Positions 9,200-17,216 of a stretch of 64,000 bases of DNA are shown here, piece after piece (positions within the stretch are counted from its first letter, which is position 1; every line of letters starts with the position of its first letter). The notes under the pieces are model-generated. The model ran no database searches, was not told the origin of the DNA, and was given only the letters and a program-made list of their open reading frames with translations. Origin of the DNA: CAZJHX01 sp964545715 (GTDB taxonomy: Bacteria; Myxococcota_A; UBA9042; GCA-2863065); NCBI GenBank assembly GCA_964545715.1, contig CAZJHX010000005.1, forward strand, positions 62,001-126,000, written 5' to 3'. The position numbers and the translations under genes were made by a program.

Positions 9200-11005
9200 T
9201 TGAGCCGACATACCCTGGTTCATCAGATCGCTGATTGGGCCGCACGCAAGCCCCAGGAGCCGGCTCTATTCGACTCCGGCGCGGACGGGCAGGTTGTGAC
9301 CACCACCTGGGCCGAGTACTGGCAGGAAGTTCGCGAGGTGGGCCAGGGGCTGGTCGGGCTCGGGCTCGAGGCCGGCCAGTCGGTCGCGATCATCGGGGCC
9401 AATCGCAAAGAGTGGCTCCTCTCCCAGTTTGCGACGATGGCCGCCGGAGGGGTGCCGGCGCCGATCTATGTGACCAACACGGTCGAGCAGGTGGCCTACA
9501 TTATTCGGCACGCCGAAGCGCGGATTGTGTCGTGCGACTCGGCCGCGAGCGTCGGCAAGGTACGGCAAGCGGTCGAGCAGGGGCTGTGCGAGGTCGACTG
9601 GATCATCGCGTGGGACGAGACGGCCGTTGACGGCGCGACGACGGTGCTGCCGATCTCCGAGGTCGCCAGGCGGGGACGCGACGCTGGCGGGGACGCGCTC
9701 GACCAACGTCTGTCGGCGCTGGACCCGCAAGGGACGGCCATGCTGATTTACACATCGGGTACGACCGGCGTGCCGAAAGGCGCCGAGTTGACGCACGCCG
9801 GCATGGTCGCCATGGGCAGGATGGTCGAGGTCGACTATCCCCGGTTCTTCGCTCAGCTTCAGGGCGCCATGGTCGTGAGCTACCTGCCGCTGTGCCACGT
9901 GGCGGAGCAGATGCTGACCAACCTGTGGACGCTGGCGCTTGGCGGGCGCGTGTGGTTCTGCGCCGACATGAAGGCGCTCAAAGACGCGCTGGGCGCCGCC
10001 CGACCGCACTTCTTCTTGGCGGTGCCCCGCGTCTGGGAGAAGTTTCAGGCCATCCTGGGCACCCGCTTTGGAGAAGCGACCGGGATGAAGGCCGCGATGC
10101 TCAAGTGGGCGCGGGGTGTGGAACTCGCGGCCGTGAAGAAGGAGATGGAGACGGGCCGACCCGTGGGCGGGCTGCTCCGAACGCTGGCGAACCGGCTCGT
10201 GCTGCGAAAAGTGCGCGCGGCGCTGGGATTGGACCGCATCGTGGTGGCCATCTCGGGAGCAGCGCCTATCGGGGTCGACACTCTGGACTTCTTCGCCTCG
10301 CTCGGCGTACTCATTTACGAGGGGTTCGGCATGACGGAGACCACCGGCGCCGTCATCAGCCAGCCCGAGGGGAAGCCACGCTTCGGCACGGTCGGCGTGC
10401 CGATCACCGACTGCGAGCTGCGCCTGGCGGCAGACGACGAGATCCAGCTGCGCGGTCCGACGATGACGCCCCGATACCGCGACATGCCCGATGAGACCGC
10501 GGCGCTGTATACCGACGACGGCTGGCTGTGCACAGGCGACCTCGGCGCTGTGGACGCCGACGGATACGTACGTATCACCGGCCGCAAGAAGGACATCTTG
10601 ATCACCGCGGGCGGCAAAAACGTGGCGCCCGCCGAGCTCGAGGCGTACCTCGAGTCCATCGTCGGCGTTGCCAACGCCGTGGTGGTGGGCGACCGGCAGC
10701 CCTATCTGTGCGCGCTGCTCAGCCTCGAGCCGGAGGGGCTGCCCGAGCTGGCCCGCGTGGTCGGAATCGACGAAGCCGCCTTGGACGAGATGGCCGCCGA
10801 CAAGCGCGTGCACACCTGGCTGCAGCAGCAGATCGAGACCTGCTGCAACGGTCGTGTCGCGCGCTATCAGACGATCAAGAAGTTCCGCGTCGTGGACACC
10901 GCGTTCTCCGTCGACACCGGCGAGCTGACGCCGACGATGAAGGTGCGCCGGCCGATCGTCAACGAGAAGTACGCCGACCGCATCGCCGAGATGTACGCCG
11001 CCTGA
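9200..11005 (+). CDS. Long-chain acyl-CoA synthetase (AMP-forming)
   Basis: This enzyme activates long-chain fatty acids to acyl-CoA through an acyl-adenylate. The 601-aa protein starts at a TTG; AAAGGAG lies seven bases upstream and no ATG is near. The adenylate-forming signature MLIYTSGTTGVPKG is at about residues 181-195, YEGFGMTE at about 373, YTDDGWLCTGDLG near 437 and the hinge/catalytic region ITGRKKDILITAGGKNVAP near 455. The length fits the FadD15-like class found in actinobacteria and myxobacteria. A MerR-family gene follows, and a FadR-like regulator lies 8 kb downstream, both suggestive of fatty-acid control. Confidence 0.92.
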   Translation: MSRHTLVHQIADWAARKPQEPALFDSGADGQVVTTTWAEYWQEVREVGQGLVGLGLEAGQSVAIIGANRKEWLLSQFATMAAGGVPAPIYVTNTVEQVAYIIRHAEARIVSCDSAASVGKVRQAVEQGLCEVDWIIAWDETAVDGATTVLPISEVARRGRDAGGDALDQRLSALDPQGTAMLIYTSGTTGVPKGAELTHAGMVAMGRMVEVDYPRFFAQLQGAMVVSYLPLCHVAEQMLTNLWTLALGGRVWFCADMKALKDALGAARPHFFLAVPRVWEKFQAILGTRFGEATGMKAAMLKWARGVELAAVKKEMETGRPVGGLLRTLANRLVLRKVRAALGLDRIVVAISGAAPIGVDTLDFFASLGVLIYEGFGMTETTGAVISQPEGKPRFGTVGVPITDCELRLAADDEIQLRGPTMTPRYRDMPDETAALYTDDGWLCTGDLGAVDADGYVRITGRKKDILITAGGKNVAPAELEAYLESIVGVANAVVVGDRQPYLCALLSLEPEGLPELARVVGIDEAALDEMAADKRVHTWLQQQIETCCNGRVARYQTIKKFRVVDTAFSVDTGELTPTMKVRRPIVNEKYADRIAEMYAA

Positions 11006-11023
11006 CGCCGCATCGGCTGGGTT

Positions 11024-11040
11024 CCTCACGCAACGTCAGG
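11024..11040. promoter_or_regulatory. Upstream MerR-type operator copy (imperfect)
   Basis: CCTCACGCAACGTCAGG is a near copy of the perfect 17-bp palindrome 33 bp downstream, with one mismatch between its arms. The centre-to-centre spacing is about three helical turns, so two regulator dimers could sit on the same face of the DNA. Confidence 0.5.
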
Positions 11041-11051
11041 GCAGATTGCGC

Positions 11052-11082
11052 TTGAACCTCACGCGACGTGAGGACCTACGTT
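11052..11082 (+). promoter_or_regulatory. MerR-type promoter with perfect dyad operator
   Basis: A -35 hexamer TTGAAC (11052-11057) and a -10 TACGTT (11077-11082) are separated by 19 bp, the lengthened spacer that MerR-family activators correct by DNA distortion. The spacer holds the perfect palindrome CCTCACG-CGA-CGTGAGG (11057-11073). Transcription would begin near 11089, just before the ATG at 11095, so the mRNA would have almost no leader. The layout predicts self-regulation of the downstream MerR gene. Confidence 0.7.
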
Positions 11083-11094
11083 ACCGTGGTCGTC

Positions 11095-11817
11095 ATGAAG
11101 AACTCACCCAGCAGCGAAGTGGCTCTGAAAGTGGCAGCGGTGGCCCGGCGGACCGGCGTGTCCGTGCGGACTCTCCACTACTACGAAGAGATCGGGTTGC
11201 TGAGTCCGTCGGGTCGCACGGCGGCCGGTCATCGGCTGTACGTGGGGCGCGAAGTCGAGAAGCTGCAGCAGATTCGCAGCTTGCAGCATCTGGGCATGGG
11301 CCTGTCCGAAATCGCGGAGTGCTTCGATGAGGGGCGGGTCGATGCTGTGGGCATCGTACGCGACCACCTGGTGCGGGTGCGGGAAGAATTGGGTGCCCTC
11401 GGGCGGCTCGAAGGCCTCCTGAACAACATCCTCAGCACGCTGGAGGAGGGTGAGCACGACGACGTTTCAACAACCGAGACTTTTCTCAAAACAGTGGAGA
11501 CCATCACGATGCTCGACAAATATCTCACCCAGGACCAGCAGCAGCGACTGCACGACCACCAAGCCCGCGGCGCCGAGACCGTCACGCCGGTCATCCAAGA
11601 CCTGCAAAAGGCCATGGACACCGGGGTGGCGCCCGGCAGCCCCCATGCTCAGACGCTGGTGCAGCGCTGGCGCGAGGCGCTGGAGGAGGTGACCGCCGGC
11701 GACCCTGCCATGATCGACTCCATCGAGCGGATGTTGCACGCAGAGCAGCAGGCGCGGGAGTCGCACGGCATCTCCGAAGCGCTCTTCCAGTACATCGAGC
11801 GGGTCATGACGCATTGA
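11095..11817 (+). CDS. MerR-family regulator with TipAS-like effector domain
   Basis: The product is 240 aa. A GTG at 11068 is also in frame but lies inside the operator and promoter, so ATG 11095 is preferred. The MerR winged helix (AAVARRTGVSVRTLHYYEEIGL, residues about 12-85) is followed by a dimerisation coiled coil and, from about residue 135, a TipAS-like all-helical domain (FTQ-like start TMLDKYLTQDQQQRL, then GVAPGSPHAQTLVQRWREAL). TipAS domains bind antibiotics or other small molecules. The gene lies behind the acyl-CoA synthetase and converges on the Fe-S gene, whose stop is 8 bp away. Confidence 0.88.
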   Translation: MKNSPSSEVALKVAAVARRTGVSVRTLHYYEEIGLLSPSGRTAAGHRLYVGREVEKLQQIRSLQHLGMGLSEIAECFDEGRVDAVGIVRDHLVRVREELGALGRLEGLLNNILSTLEEGEHDDVSTTETFLKTVETITMLDKYLTQDQQQRLHDHQARGAETVTPVIQDLQKAMDTGVAPGSPHAQTLVQRWREALEEVTAGDPAMIDSIERMLHAEQQARESHGISEALFQYIERVMTH

Positions 11818-11824
11818 CGCACGC

Positions 11825-13141
11825 TCAGGAGCCCGACGGGTTGGGGACGGTCTGCAAGATGCGCCGGATGAAGCGGGACTGTACCTGTTTGCTGGCCAGC
11901 AGCTGCTTACCCGGAGGGAGGCTGGTCAGCGCGCCCAGCACCCGATTCATAAACGCGCTTCCGCGGCTCTCGCCGGAGTCGACCAGCAGGTTCGCCAGGT
12001 TGCCGCGCTCGATGGCGGCGCGGACCACCCACTCGATGGTGTTTTCCGAGACGTGTGGCTTCTCGGCGCGATCGAACATCTTCATCGCGCCCTTCTTGCA
12101 CGCCGCGGTGCACACCCCGCAGCCAATGCAGCGGGCCTGGTCGATAGCGGGGACCATCGCGTTCTTCACCGTCGCTGTCTTGCGCTCGGCCCGCATGCTG
12201 ATCGCCGTGATCGGGCATGCCCGTGAGCAGCGGGAGCAACCCTTGCACTTGTCGCGATCCAGCTCGGGGCGGTAGCCGGACGGGTTCACCGCGGACAGAT
12301 CGAAGTGGTTGATCGCCCGCAGTTGTCCGCAGCAGCAGCCGCAGCAGTTGCAGATGTAGGCCGGTTGATTCTTCACGTTGTCCGCGATCTGGACCAGCCC
12401 CGCCTCCTTGCCCTGCTGTAGGAGCTCGAGCGCCTCGCTGCGGTCGATCGCGCGGCCGAATTTCCGCCGCGCGATGAAGTCAGCGCCGCCATTGACGGAG
12501 AGACAGGTCTCCTGTGGCGCGTCGCACGCGTGCCCGGCGTGCTCGGCCTTGTGGCGGCAATAGCATAGCGAGACCGCGTGTGAGCGCGCGGTCTCGACGA
12601 TCTCGGTGGCGCGCTCCCAGTCCAGCACGTTGGGGATCACGCTGGCGGCCAACCCCTCCTCGCGGACGAGCGCCCGTCCGATGACGGTGTCGTGGTCGAA
12701 GATCCCCTTCGCGAAGGCCGGGTCATTGTACATATAGGTCGTCATGGCCTCTGCCACGCGCTTCTTCGGAAACATGTCGTGCGCACGCATCATCGAGAAC
12801 TCGAAGAACCCGACAACCGGCGGCGCCAGTACATATCGCGTCTTCCCGGTTTCGGGATGCACGATGTCCATCACCAGGCCCTTGTCGCACATCGGCTCCA
12901 GCTGGTCTTTGAGCGCCGAAGTGTCCATGCCGAGCCGAGCGGCGAGCCGTCCCAGGCTCACGGGCTTGAGCGGCATGCGCGACGCCAGTGCCGCCTGCTC
13001 GGGCGTGTAGAAGATCTCGAGCAGCTCCTTCCACGCCTTCCACGCTTCGAGGTCCGCCGGCTCCGGCATGCCGGCCGTCCCCGCGTTCAGCCGGTCCAGC
13101 AACGCCCGGTACTCTTCTTTTACGTGTCCCAAGTGTCCCAT
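11825..13141 (-). CDS. 4Fe-4S ferredoxin-type protein with N-terminal winged helix
   Basis: This 438-aa cytoplasmic protein has three parts. Residues 1-100 are helical with a winged-helix look (SLGRLAARLGMDTSALKDQL). The middle region has a C-x-C-x(n)-C cluster (LCYCRHKAEHAGHAC) and the motif CNCCGCCCG, a likely extra metal or Fe-S site. Two ferredoxin motifs follow: CKGCSRCSRACP and CIGCGVCTAACKKGA, each ligating a 4Fe-4S cluster. It probably passes electrons to an unidentified partner or senses redox state. The start at 13141 (MGHLGHVKEE) is preferred over one 90 bases upstream; no strong ribosome site decides it. The 273 bp upstream hold no gene. Confidence 0.8.
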   Translation of the reverse strand: MGHLGHVKEEYRALLDRLNAGTAGMPEPADLEAWKAWKELLEIFYTPEQAALASRMPLKPVSLGRLAARLGMDTSALKDQLEPMCDKGLVMDIVHPETGKTRYVLAPPVVGFFEFSMMRAHDMFPKKRVAEAMTTYMYNDPAFAKGIFDHDTVIGRALVREEGLAASVIPNVLDWERATEIVETARSHAVSLCYCRHKAEHAGHACDAPQETCLSVNGGADFIARRKFGRAIDRSEALELLQQGKEAGLVQIADNVKNQPAYICNCCGCCCGQLRAINHFDLSAVNPSGYRPELDRDKCKGCSRCSRACPITAISMRAERKTATVKNAMVPAIDQARCIGCGVCTAACKKGAMKMFDRAEKPHVSENTIEWVVRAAIERGNLANLLVDSGESRGSAFMNRVLGALTSLPPGKQLLASKQVQSRFIRRILQTVPNPSGS

Positions 13142-13414
13142 GGGCCCAGTATGGCCGTACCCCGCCCGCGCGGCCGCCCGGCGCCACAATTGTTGACCAA
13201 CCTCAGGTATCGAGCTCGGATCCGGGCACATACGTCACAACCATGCACGTCGCTCGCAACAGCGGTCGCCTGTCTGGACCGGGGCCAGGACTGCTCAAAC
13301 CACACGCTGGTGGGCTACATCAAGGCCACAGTTGGGAAGCGCGCCCGCGTGCGTGACGGCACAGCGCGTCGACTCCGTGATCTGCGTGTCTGCTTTCCGG
13401 GCTCGTAACCAGCG

Positions 13415-14797
13415 CTAGGCTTTCATGATCGCCTTGATGGGATCGCAGCGCAGGTCGGCCGGGTCGTCGGTGATGCCGACCGCGTGGAAGAGCGTCTGCA
13501 TGATGTGCTCGGGGTTGGGCGTGTCGCCCTCGTCCATGTCGACCGCGCCGGTCTCCAAGTTCATCGGCAGCGGCTGCATGCCGACGTTCGAGGAGGCGCC
13601 CGCGATGACGCCGCCCTTGATGTCGGGGCCGACCAGCATGCTGGCGCCGTTGAGCCAGTGGTCGCGGCCGCCGCGGGCGTTGAGCATCGGGGTGCGGCTG
13701 AACTCGCTGAAGGCCACGATGGTGGTGTGGTCCGCCCACGTGGAGCCGGTGCCCTTGTACTCGTGCGCTTCCAGATCCTCGAGCATGCGGGCGATGGCGT
13801 TGAAGCCGCCCATTTGCCGCGGCCCCTGATCGGCGGCCCAGTTGGTGTGGGTGTCCAGGCCACCTGCAACGGAGATGCTGACGCAGCGACTGACGCCGTT
13901 GATGATCGCGCGCGCCGCCATCGCCGCGCGGGCCGCGCCGGTGTTGAGGTTGTTGCCGGTCAGCTGGTAGTGGTCGCGCAAGGCGGCCATCTGGTCGGTC
14001 TTGGCCAGGAAGTCGAAGTTGTTGTCCAAGCCGCCCGCGACCATCTCGATCGACTTCAAGCGTGACTGCTCGGATACCTGATGGAACTTGGACTTGTCGG
14101 ACCCGGGACACTGCGCCGCCTGAGCCAGCAGCGCGTCCAGCTGCTGATCGATCGCCGGCTCCAGGTACGGGGCGGACGGGCGCACCGCGCGCAGGAGGTC
14201 GGGCACGCCGGCCACCTTGATGCCGTTGGCGAAGGTCGGCTGGTCGGCGTTGAACGTCTGAGAGCCGCTGACCAGGTTGGGGATGATGTTCTCCTGGCCG
14301 AACTTGGAGGCCAGCCAGGTGGCTGCGGACGAGCCGCGCGCCTGGGTGCCGCTGGGCGGCTTGCCGGTCAAGAACCGCTTCTGCCCCTGATCGTGGCCGA
14401 GCGTCTCCATGTTGATGCCGCGGATGATGGCCAGCTTGTCGGCGTGCTTGGTTGCCATGTCGCCCATGAACGCGCCCAGCATGCCGTACGAGGTCTGAAT
14501 GATCGGGGACTCGGGCGCCGGATCCAGCAGCTCGTAGGCCGGCAGAATGCGGGTCTCATCGGTCTTGTCGGCCGTGAACACGGTCGGGTCGCGGGGGTCC
14601 AGCCCCAGCAGGATGTCCCAGCCGCCGCCGAAGTAGCAGAAGATGTAGTAGCGGTCTTCGCCCAGCTTCTGGCCGTCCGGCGTCTCCGCGTTGGCCAGCC
14701 GCATCCACGGCGTGAGCCCACCCATCGCAAACATGCCCGTCCCTGCCAGGGAGCCCAGCAGGAATTGGCGTCGTTTCATGTCTCGCTTCTTAGCCAT
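13415..14797 (-). CDS. DUF1501-family protein exported by Tat
   Basis: The 460-aa product begins with a twin-arginine signal (KRRQFLLGSLAGTG), so it is exported folded, probably with a cofactor or metal. The body is the DUF1501 fold, related to alkaline phosphatase/sulfatase proteins, with family phrases GGWDILLGLDPRDP, GGLDTHTNWA and EFSRTPMLNARGGRDHW. It is the last gene of a three-gene operon with a DUF1549-like heme protein and a lipoprotein. DUF1501 genes are usually found next to DUF1549/DUF1588-type cytochrome proteins in Planctomycetes and Myxococcota; the shared substrate is unknown. Confidence 0.88.
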   Translation of the reverse strand: MAKKRDMKRRQFLLGSLAGTGMFAMGGLTPWMRLANAETPDGQKLGEDRYYIFCYFGGGWDILLGLDPRDPTVFTADKTDETRILPAYELLDPAPESPIIQTSYGMLGAFMGDMATKHADKLAIIRGINMETLGHDQGQKRFLTGKPPSGTQARGSSAATWLASKFGQENIIPNLVSGSQTFNADQPTFANGIKVAGVPDLLRAVRPSAPYLEPAIDQQLDALLAQAAQCPGSDKSKFHQVSEQSRLKSIEMVAGGLDNNFDFLAKTDQMAALRDHYQLTGNNLNTGAARAAMAARAIINGVSRCVSISVAGGLDTHTNWAADQGPRQMGGFNAIARMLEDLEAHEYKGTGSTWADHTTIVAFSEFSRTPMLNARGGRDHWLNGASMLVGPDIKGGVIAGASSNVGMQPLPMNLETGAVDMDEGDTPNPEHIMQTLFHAVGITDDPADLRCDPIKAIMKA

Positions 14798-14810
14798 CAG
14801 TCTTCGTGCC

Positions 14811-15614
14811 TCAAAAGCTGTAGAAGTGCGGGTGAGAGATCAATCCGATGCAGACCGTGCGCCAGCCCTGAGCCGGATCCTGGGTCAGGTGCGTTGCGGA
14901 CTGGAAAAGCCAGCGCCACGACTCCAGCGCGGGGTCGTCCGCCGGCACCGACAGGCCGTGAAAGCGGACCAGCAGGCGCATCAGGTTGGCGTCCACCTTT
15001 TCGGGCGCCGTGAGCACGGTGTCCTCGAGGCCGGCCTCCACCATGAGCACGTGCTCCTCCACCGGCGACTCGAGCTCCTGCTCGGTCAGCTTCGTACAGA
15101 CCGATCGAGCCGCGTCACCCATGAACTTCTGAAACACCGGGCCGGGCGCCAGGTCCTCGGTGACGACCTGCACGAGATCCGGCTTGCCCAGCGTCGAGGC
15201 CAGGATCTCCAGCTGGCTCTTGCCCTTGCTGTCGGTCCACTCGATGCCGCCGGTCGCCGCCTTGATGGCCGCCGACAGCTGGGGCAGCGTCATGCGTCTG
15301 CGCGGGCGGACGAAGGCGTCTGCGTTTTCGGGCACCAGGACCACGTCCGTCGGGTCGCCGAAGGCGCCGTGATGCGGGTCGGGCTGGGCGACGACGGGGT
15401 CGTCAGTCGGAGGTTGGGCGGGCTCTTCGGCGGGCGACTCAGGCGACGGTGCGACGTGCTCCACCTGCTCGGGCGTGAACTCGGCCTGCTCGATGGCGCC
15501 GGGCGTCTCGGTGGCTTTGTCGGCGTTGCAGGCGATCAGCGTGGCCGCCATCGACAGCGCAATGAGATGTGTGAGCGCCATGAGATGTGTCCAATGCAGT
15601 TTCATCATGATCAC
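14811..15614 (-). CDS. Lipoprotein of the DUF1501 operon
   Basis: The 267-aa product has a lipoprotein leader (SMAATLIAC). After a Pro/Glu-rich linker, a helical domain (PRRRMTLPQLSAAIKAATGG) leads to a C-terminal WRTVCIGLISHPHFYSF that recalls the ends of DUF1585/DUF1553-type proteins. The GTG start at 15614 overlaps the previous stop (GTGA), showing translational coupling; ATG at 15608 or 15605 is an alternative. It probably forms an envelope complex with the two flanking gene products. Confidence 0.7.
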   Translation of the reverse strand: MIMMKLHWTHLMALTHLIALSMAATLIACNADKATETPGAIEQAEFTPEQVEHVAPSPESPAEEPAQPPTDDPVVAQPDPHHGAFGDPTDVVLVPENADAFVRPRRRMTLPQLSAAIKAATGGIEWTDSKGKSQLEILASTLGKPDLVQVVTEDLAPGPVFQKFMGDAARSVCTKLTEQELESPVEEHVLMVEAGLEDTVLTAPEKVDANLMRLLVRFHGLSVPADDPALESWRWLFQSATHLTQDPAQGWRTVCIGLISHPHFYSF

Positions 15615-17185
15615 CGCACGTTCCTGTACATGTCGCTGGTCACGATGACCTTGACGAGCTCTTTGAAGCGGAAGTCACCTGCGGCGAACTGCTGGGCGAC
15701 CTCACTAAGCCACGGCTTCTCTTCGGCCAGGGGCGGCCGTCCGAGCAGCCACCACGCCACCTTGCTGGTCATGCAGCTGGGCAGGCGGTGATCGACCGCG
15801 GTGCGATACACCAGCAGCTTCGGTCCCTCGTCGGGGAAGGCGATGTGCTCCGGTTTGCGGAACATGAACGGCTTCAGGTACCCGAACCACGGCTTCTCGG
15901 ACGGGGTCAGCGCCTTGGTCGTGTACTGGGCGCACTCGCCACACTTCGACTTGTTGGTGCCGCTGCCGCACGCCTCGCACGCGTCGGAGAACATCGGGAA
16001 CTCGTCCAGCGGCAGGAAGCCGGCGCCGTTTTGCAGCCAGCGCCCCCAGTATGACGAGGCAGGCTCCAGCTCGGCGTGGCAGAAGGCGCAGCCGGGGCGG
16101 ATTTGCAGGTCGGTCTCCAGCGCGTCGACGTCCGAGGCGGGCGGCAGGCCACCCGGCGGGGCGACAAACGGCGAGCACAGGAAGTCGGCGTAATACTTGT
16201 TGGCGCGGGAGCGGTTGGTCTGAAAGCGCAGCAGAAACGCCGGGCTCGTCAGCACACCGGAGTCGGTCGACGCCTGCTTCATCTCCACAAAGGCGTCGTC
16301 GGTGTAGTCGATGTCGGGCAGCGCCTCTTTCGGCGCCGCGTGGGGCATGAAGCTCAGCCCGCCGTGCATGGCGTCGTGGTGGCGCAGGTAGTGCACCATC
16401 GGGCCATTGACGTAGGCGGGCGTGTCGGTGAGCAGCGAGATGTAGGACTTGTCGTTTTCGATGAGCCACGCCACCCGTAGGTCCAGGTCCTTTTGGAACC
16501 CGCTCCACACCGCGGCTTTGCCCTTGTAGGCACACCACTGAAGGTCGGATCCGCAGCCGCAGGTCTTGTCCTTGTGGCCTGCCGTCGTGCGACACGCCTT
16601 GCCCATGTCCCCAAACTCCGCGGTCTGGGCGTCCATGCCGCACACCTTGATCTCGGTGTCGGGCGCCCAGTACGGGTTGACCATGACGTACCCCTCGAGC
16701 AGGGTGCCGTCCTCCATCTGATTGACGACCAGCTCGCCGTCCGCGGTGAACTGCGCCGGCTCATCCAGGCACGGGGTGTAGGAGTAGGTCGGGCTGTTGC
16801 GCAGCGATCGGCTCAAGCGACGCCGGTAGAAGACCTTGCCGGGGCCCGTCGCAAGCTCGGTGTTCGGGTTATGAGATCGCAGGTTGGAGAGGTTGTTCCA
16901 GAAGACCTTCTGGTGGAAGACCACCGCCTGGTCCACGAACTCCACCGACGCGATCCACTCATCGATGAGGTTTTCCGGTACCTCGCCGACGTCGTCTATC
17001 GCCGCGTACTCCTCCATTGTCGGAGGGATCCCGCGCAGATCGAAGCTGAGCGCACGCAGGTACTCGTGTGGCGTGAGCGTTGTCGTCTCGGGACGACAGA
17101 CCAACTCTTCGTTAATGAGATCAGCAGAGGCAGCCAAAGGCAGCATCATGCCGGCCAGAGAGACTAAAAAAAGGCGCAACCGCAC
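15611..17185 (-). CDS. DUF1549-like secreted heme protein with Cys-rich inserts
   Basis: This 524-aa protein has a signal peptide (LFLVSLAGMMLPLAASA). It opens with the DUF1549-type sequence LRALSFDLRGIPPTMEEY. A single heme motif CAFCHAELEP is present near residue 370, followed closely by a possible zinc knuckle CEACGSGTNKSKCGEC. An earlier Cys-rich stretch (CRTTAGHKDKTCGCG) is not usual for the family. The C-terminal PEHIAFPDEG...VAWWLLGRPPLAEE region matches the helical end of this group. It is first in the operon running to 13415 and likely acts in periplasmic electron transfer or oxidation with the DUF1501 protein. Confidence 0.8.
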   Translation of the reverse strand: MRLRLFLVSLAGMMLPLAASADLINEELVCRPETTTLTPHEYLRALSFDLRGIPPTMEEYAAIDDVGEVPENLIDEWIASVEFVDQAVVFHQKVFWNNLSNLRSHNPNTELATGPGKVFYRRRLSRSLRNSPTYSYTPCLDEPAQFTADGELVVNQMEDGTLLEGYVMVNPYWAPDTEIKVCGMDAQTAEFGDMGKACRTTAGHKDKTCGCGSDLQWCAYKGKAAVWSGFQKDLDLRVAWLIENDKSYISLLTDTPAYVNGPMVHYLRHHDAMHGGLSFMPHAAPKEALPDIDYTDDAFVEMKQASTDSGVLTSPAFLLRFQTNRSRANKYYADFLCSPFVAPPGGLPPASDVDALETDLQIRPGCAFCHAELEPASSYWGRWLQNGAGFLPLDEFPMFSDACEACGSGTNKSKCGECAQYTTKALTPSEKPWFGYLKPFMFRKPEHIAFPDEGPKLLVYRTAVDHRLPSCMTSKVAWWLLGRPPLAEEKPWLSEVAQQFAAGDFRFKELVKVIVTSDMYRNVR

Positions 17186-17216
17186 GCGCGTACAGTACGT
17201 CAGATGACCGATGGAA

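Noticed and set aside
9266..11029. 587-codon - strand frame opposite the acyl-CoA synthetase
   Set aside because: Antisense to an unambiguous enzyme gene; His/Arg/Gly-rich with no family resemblance.
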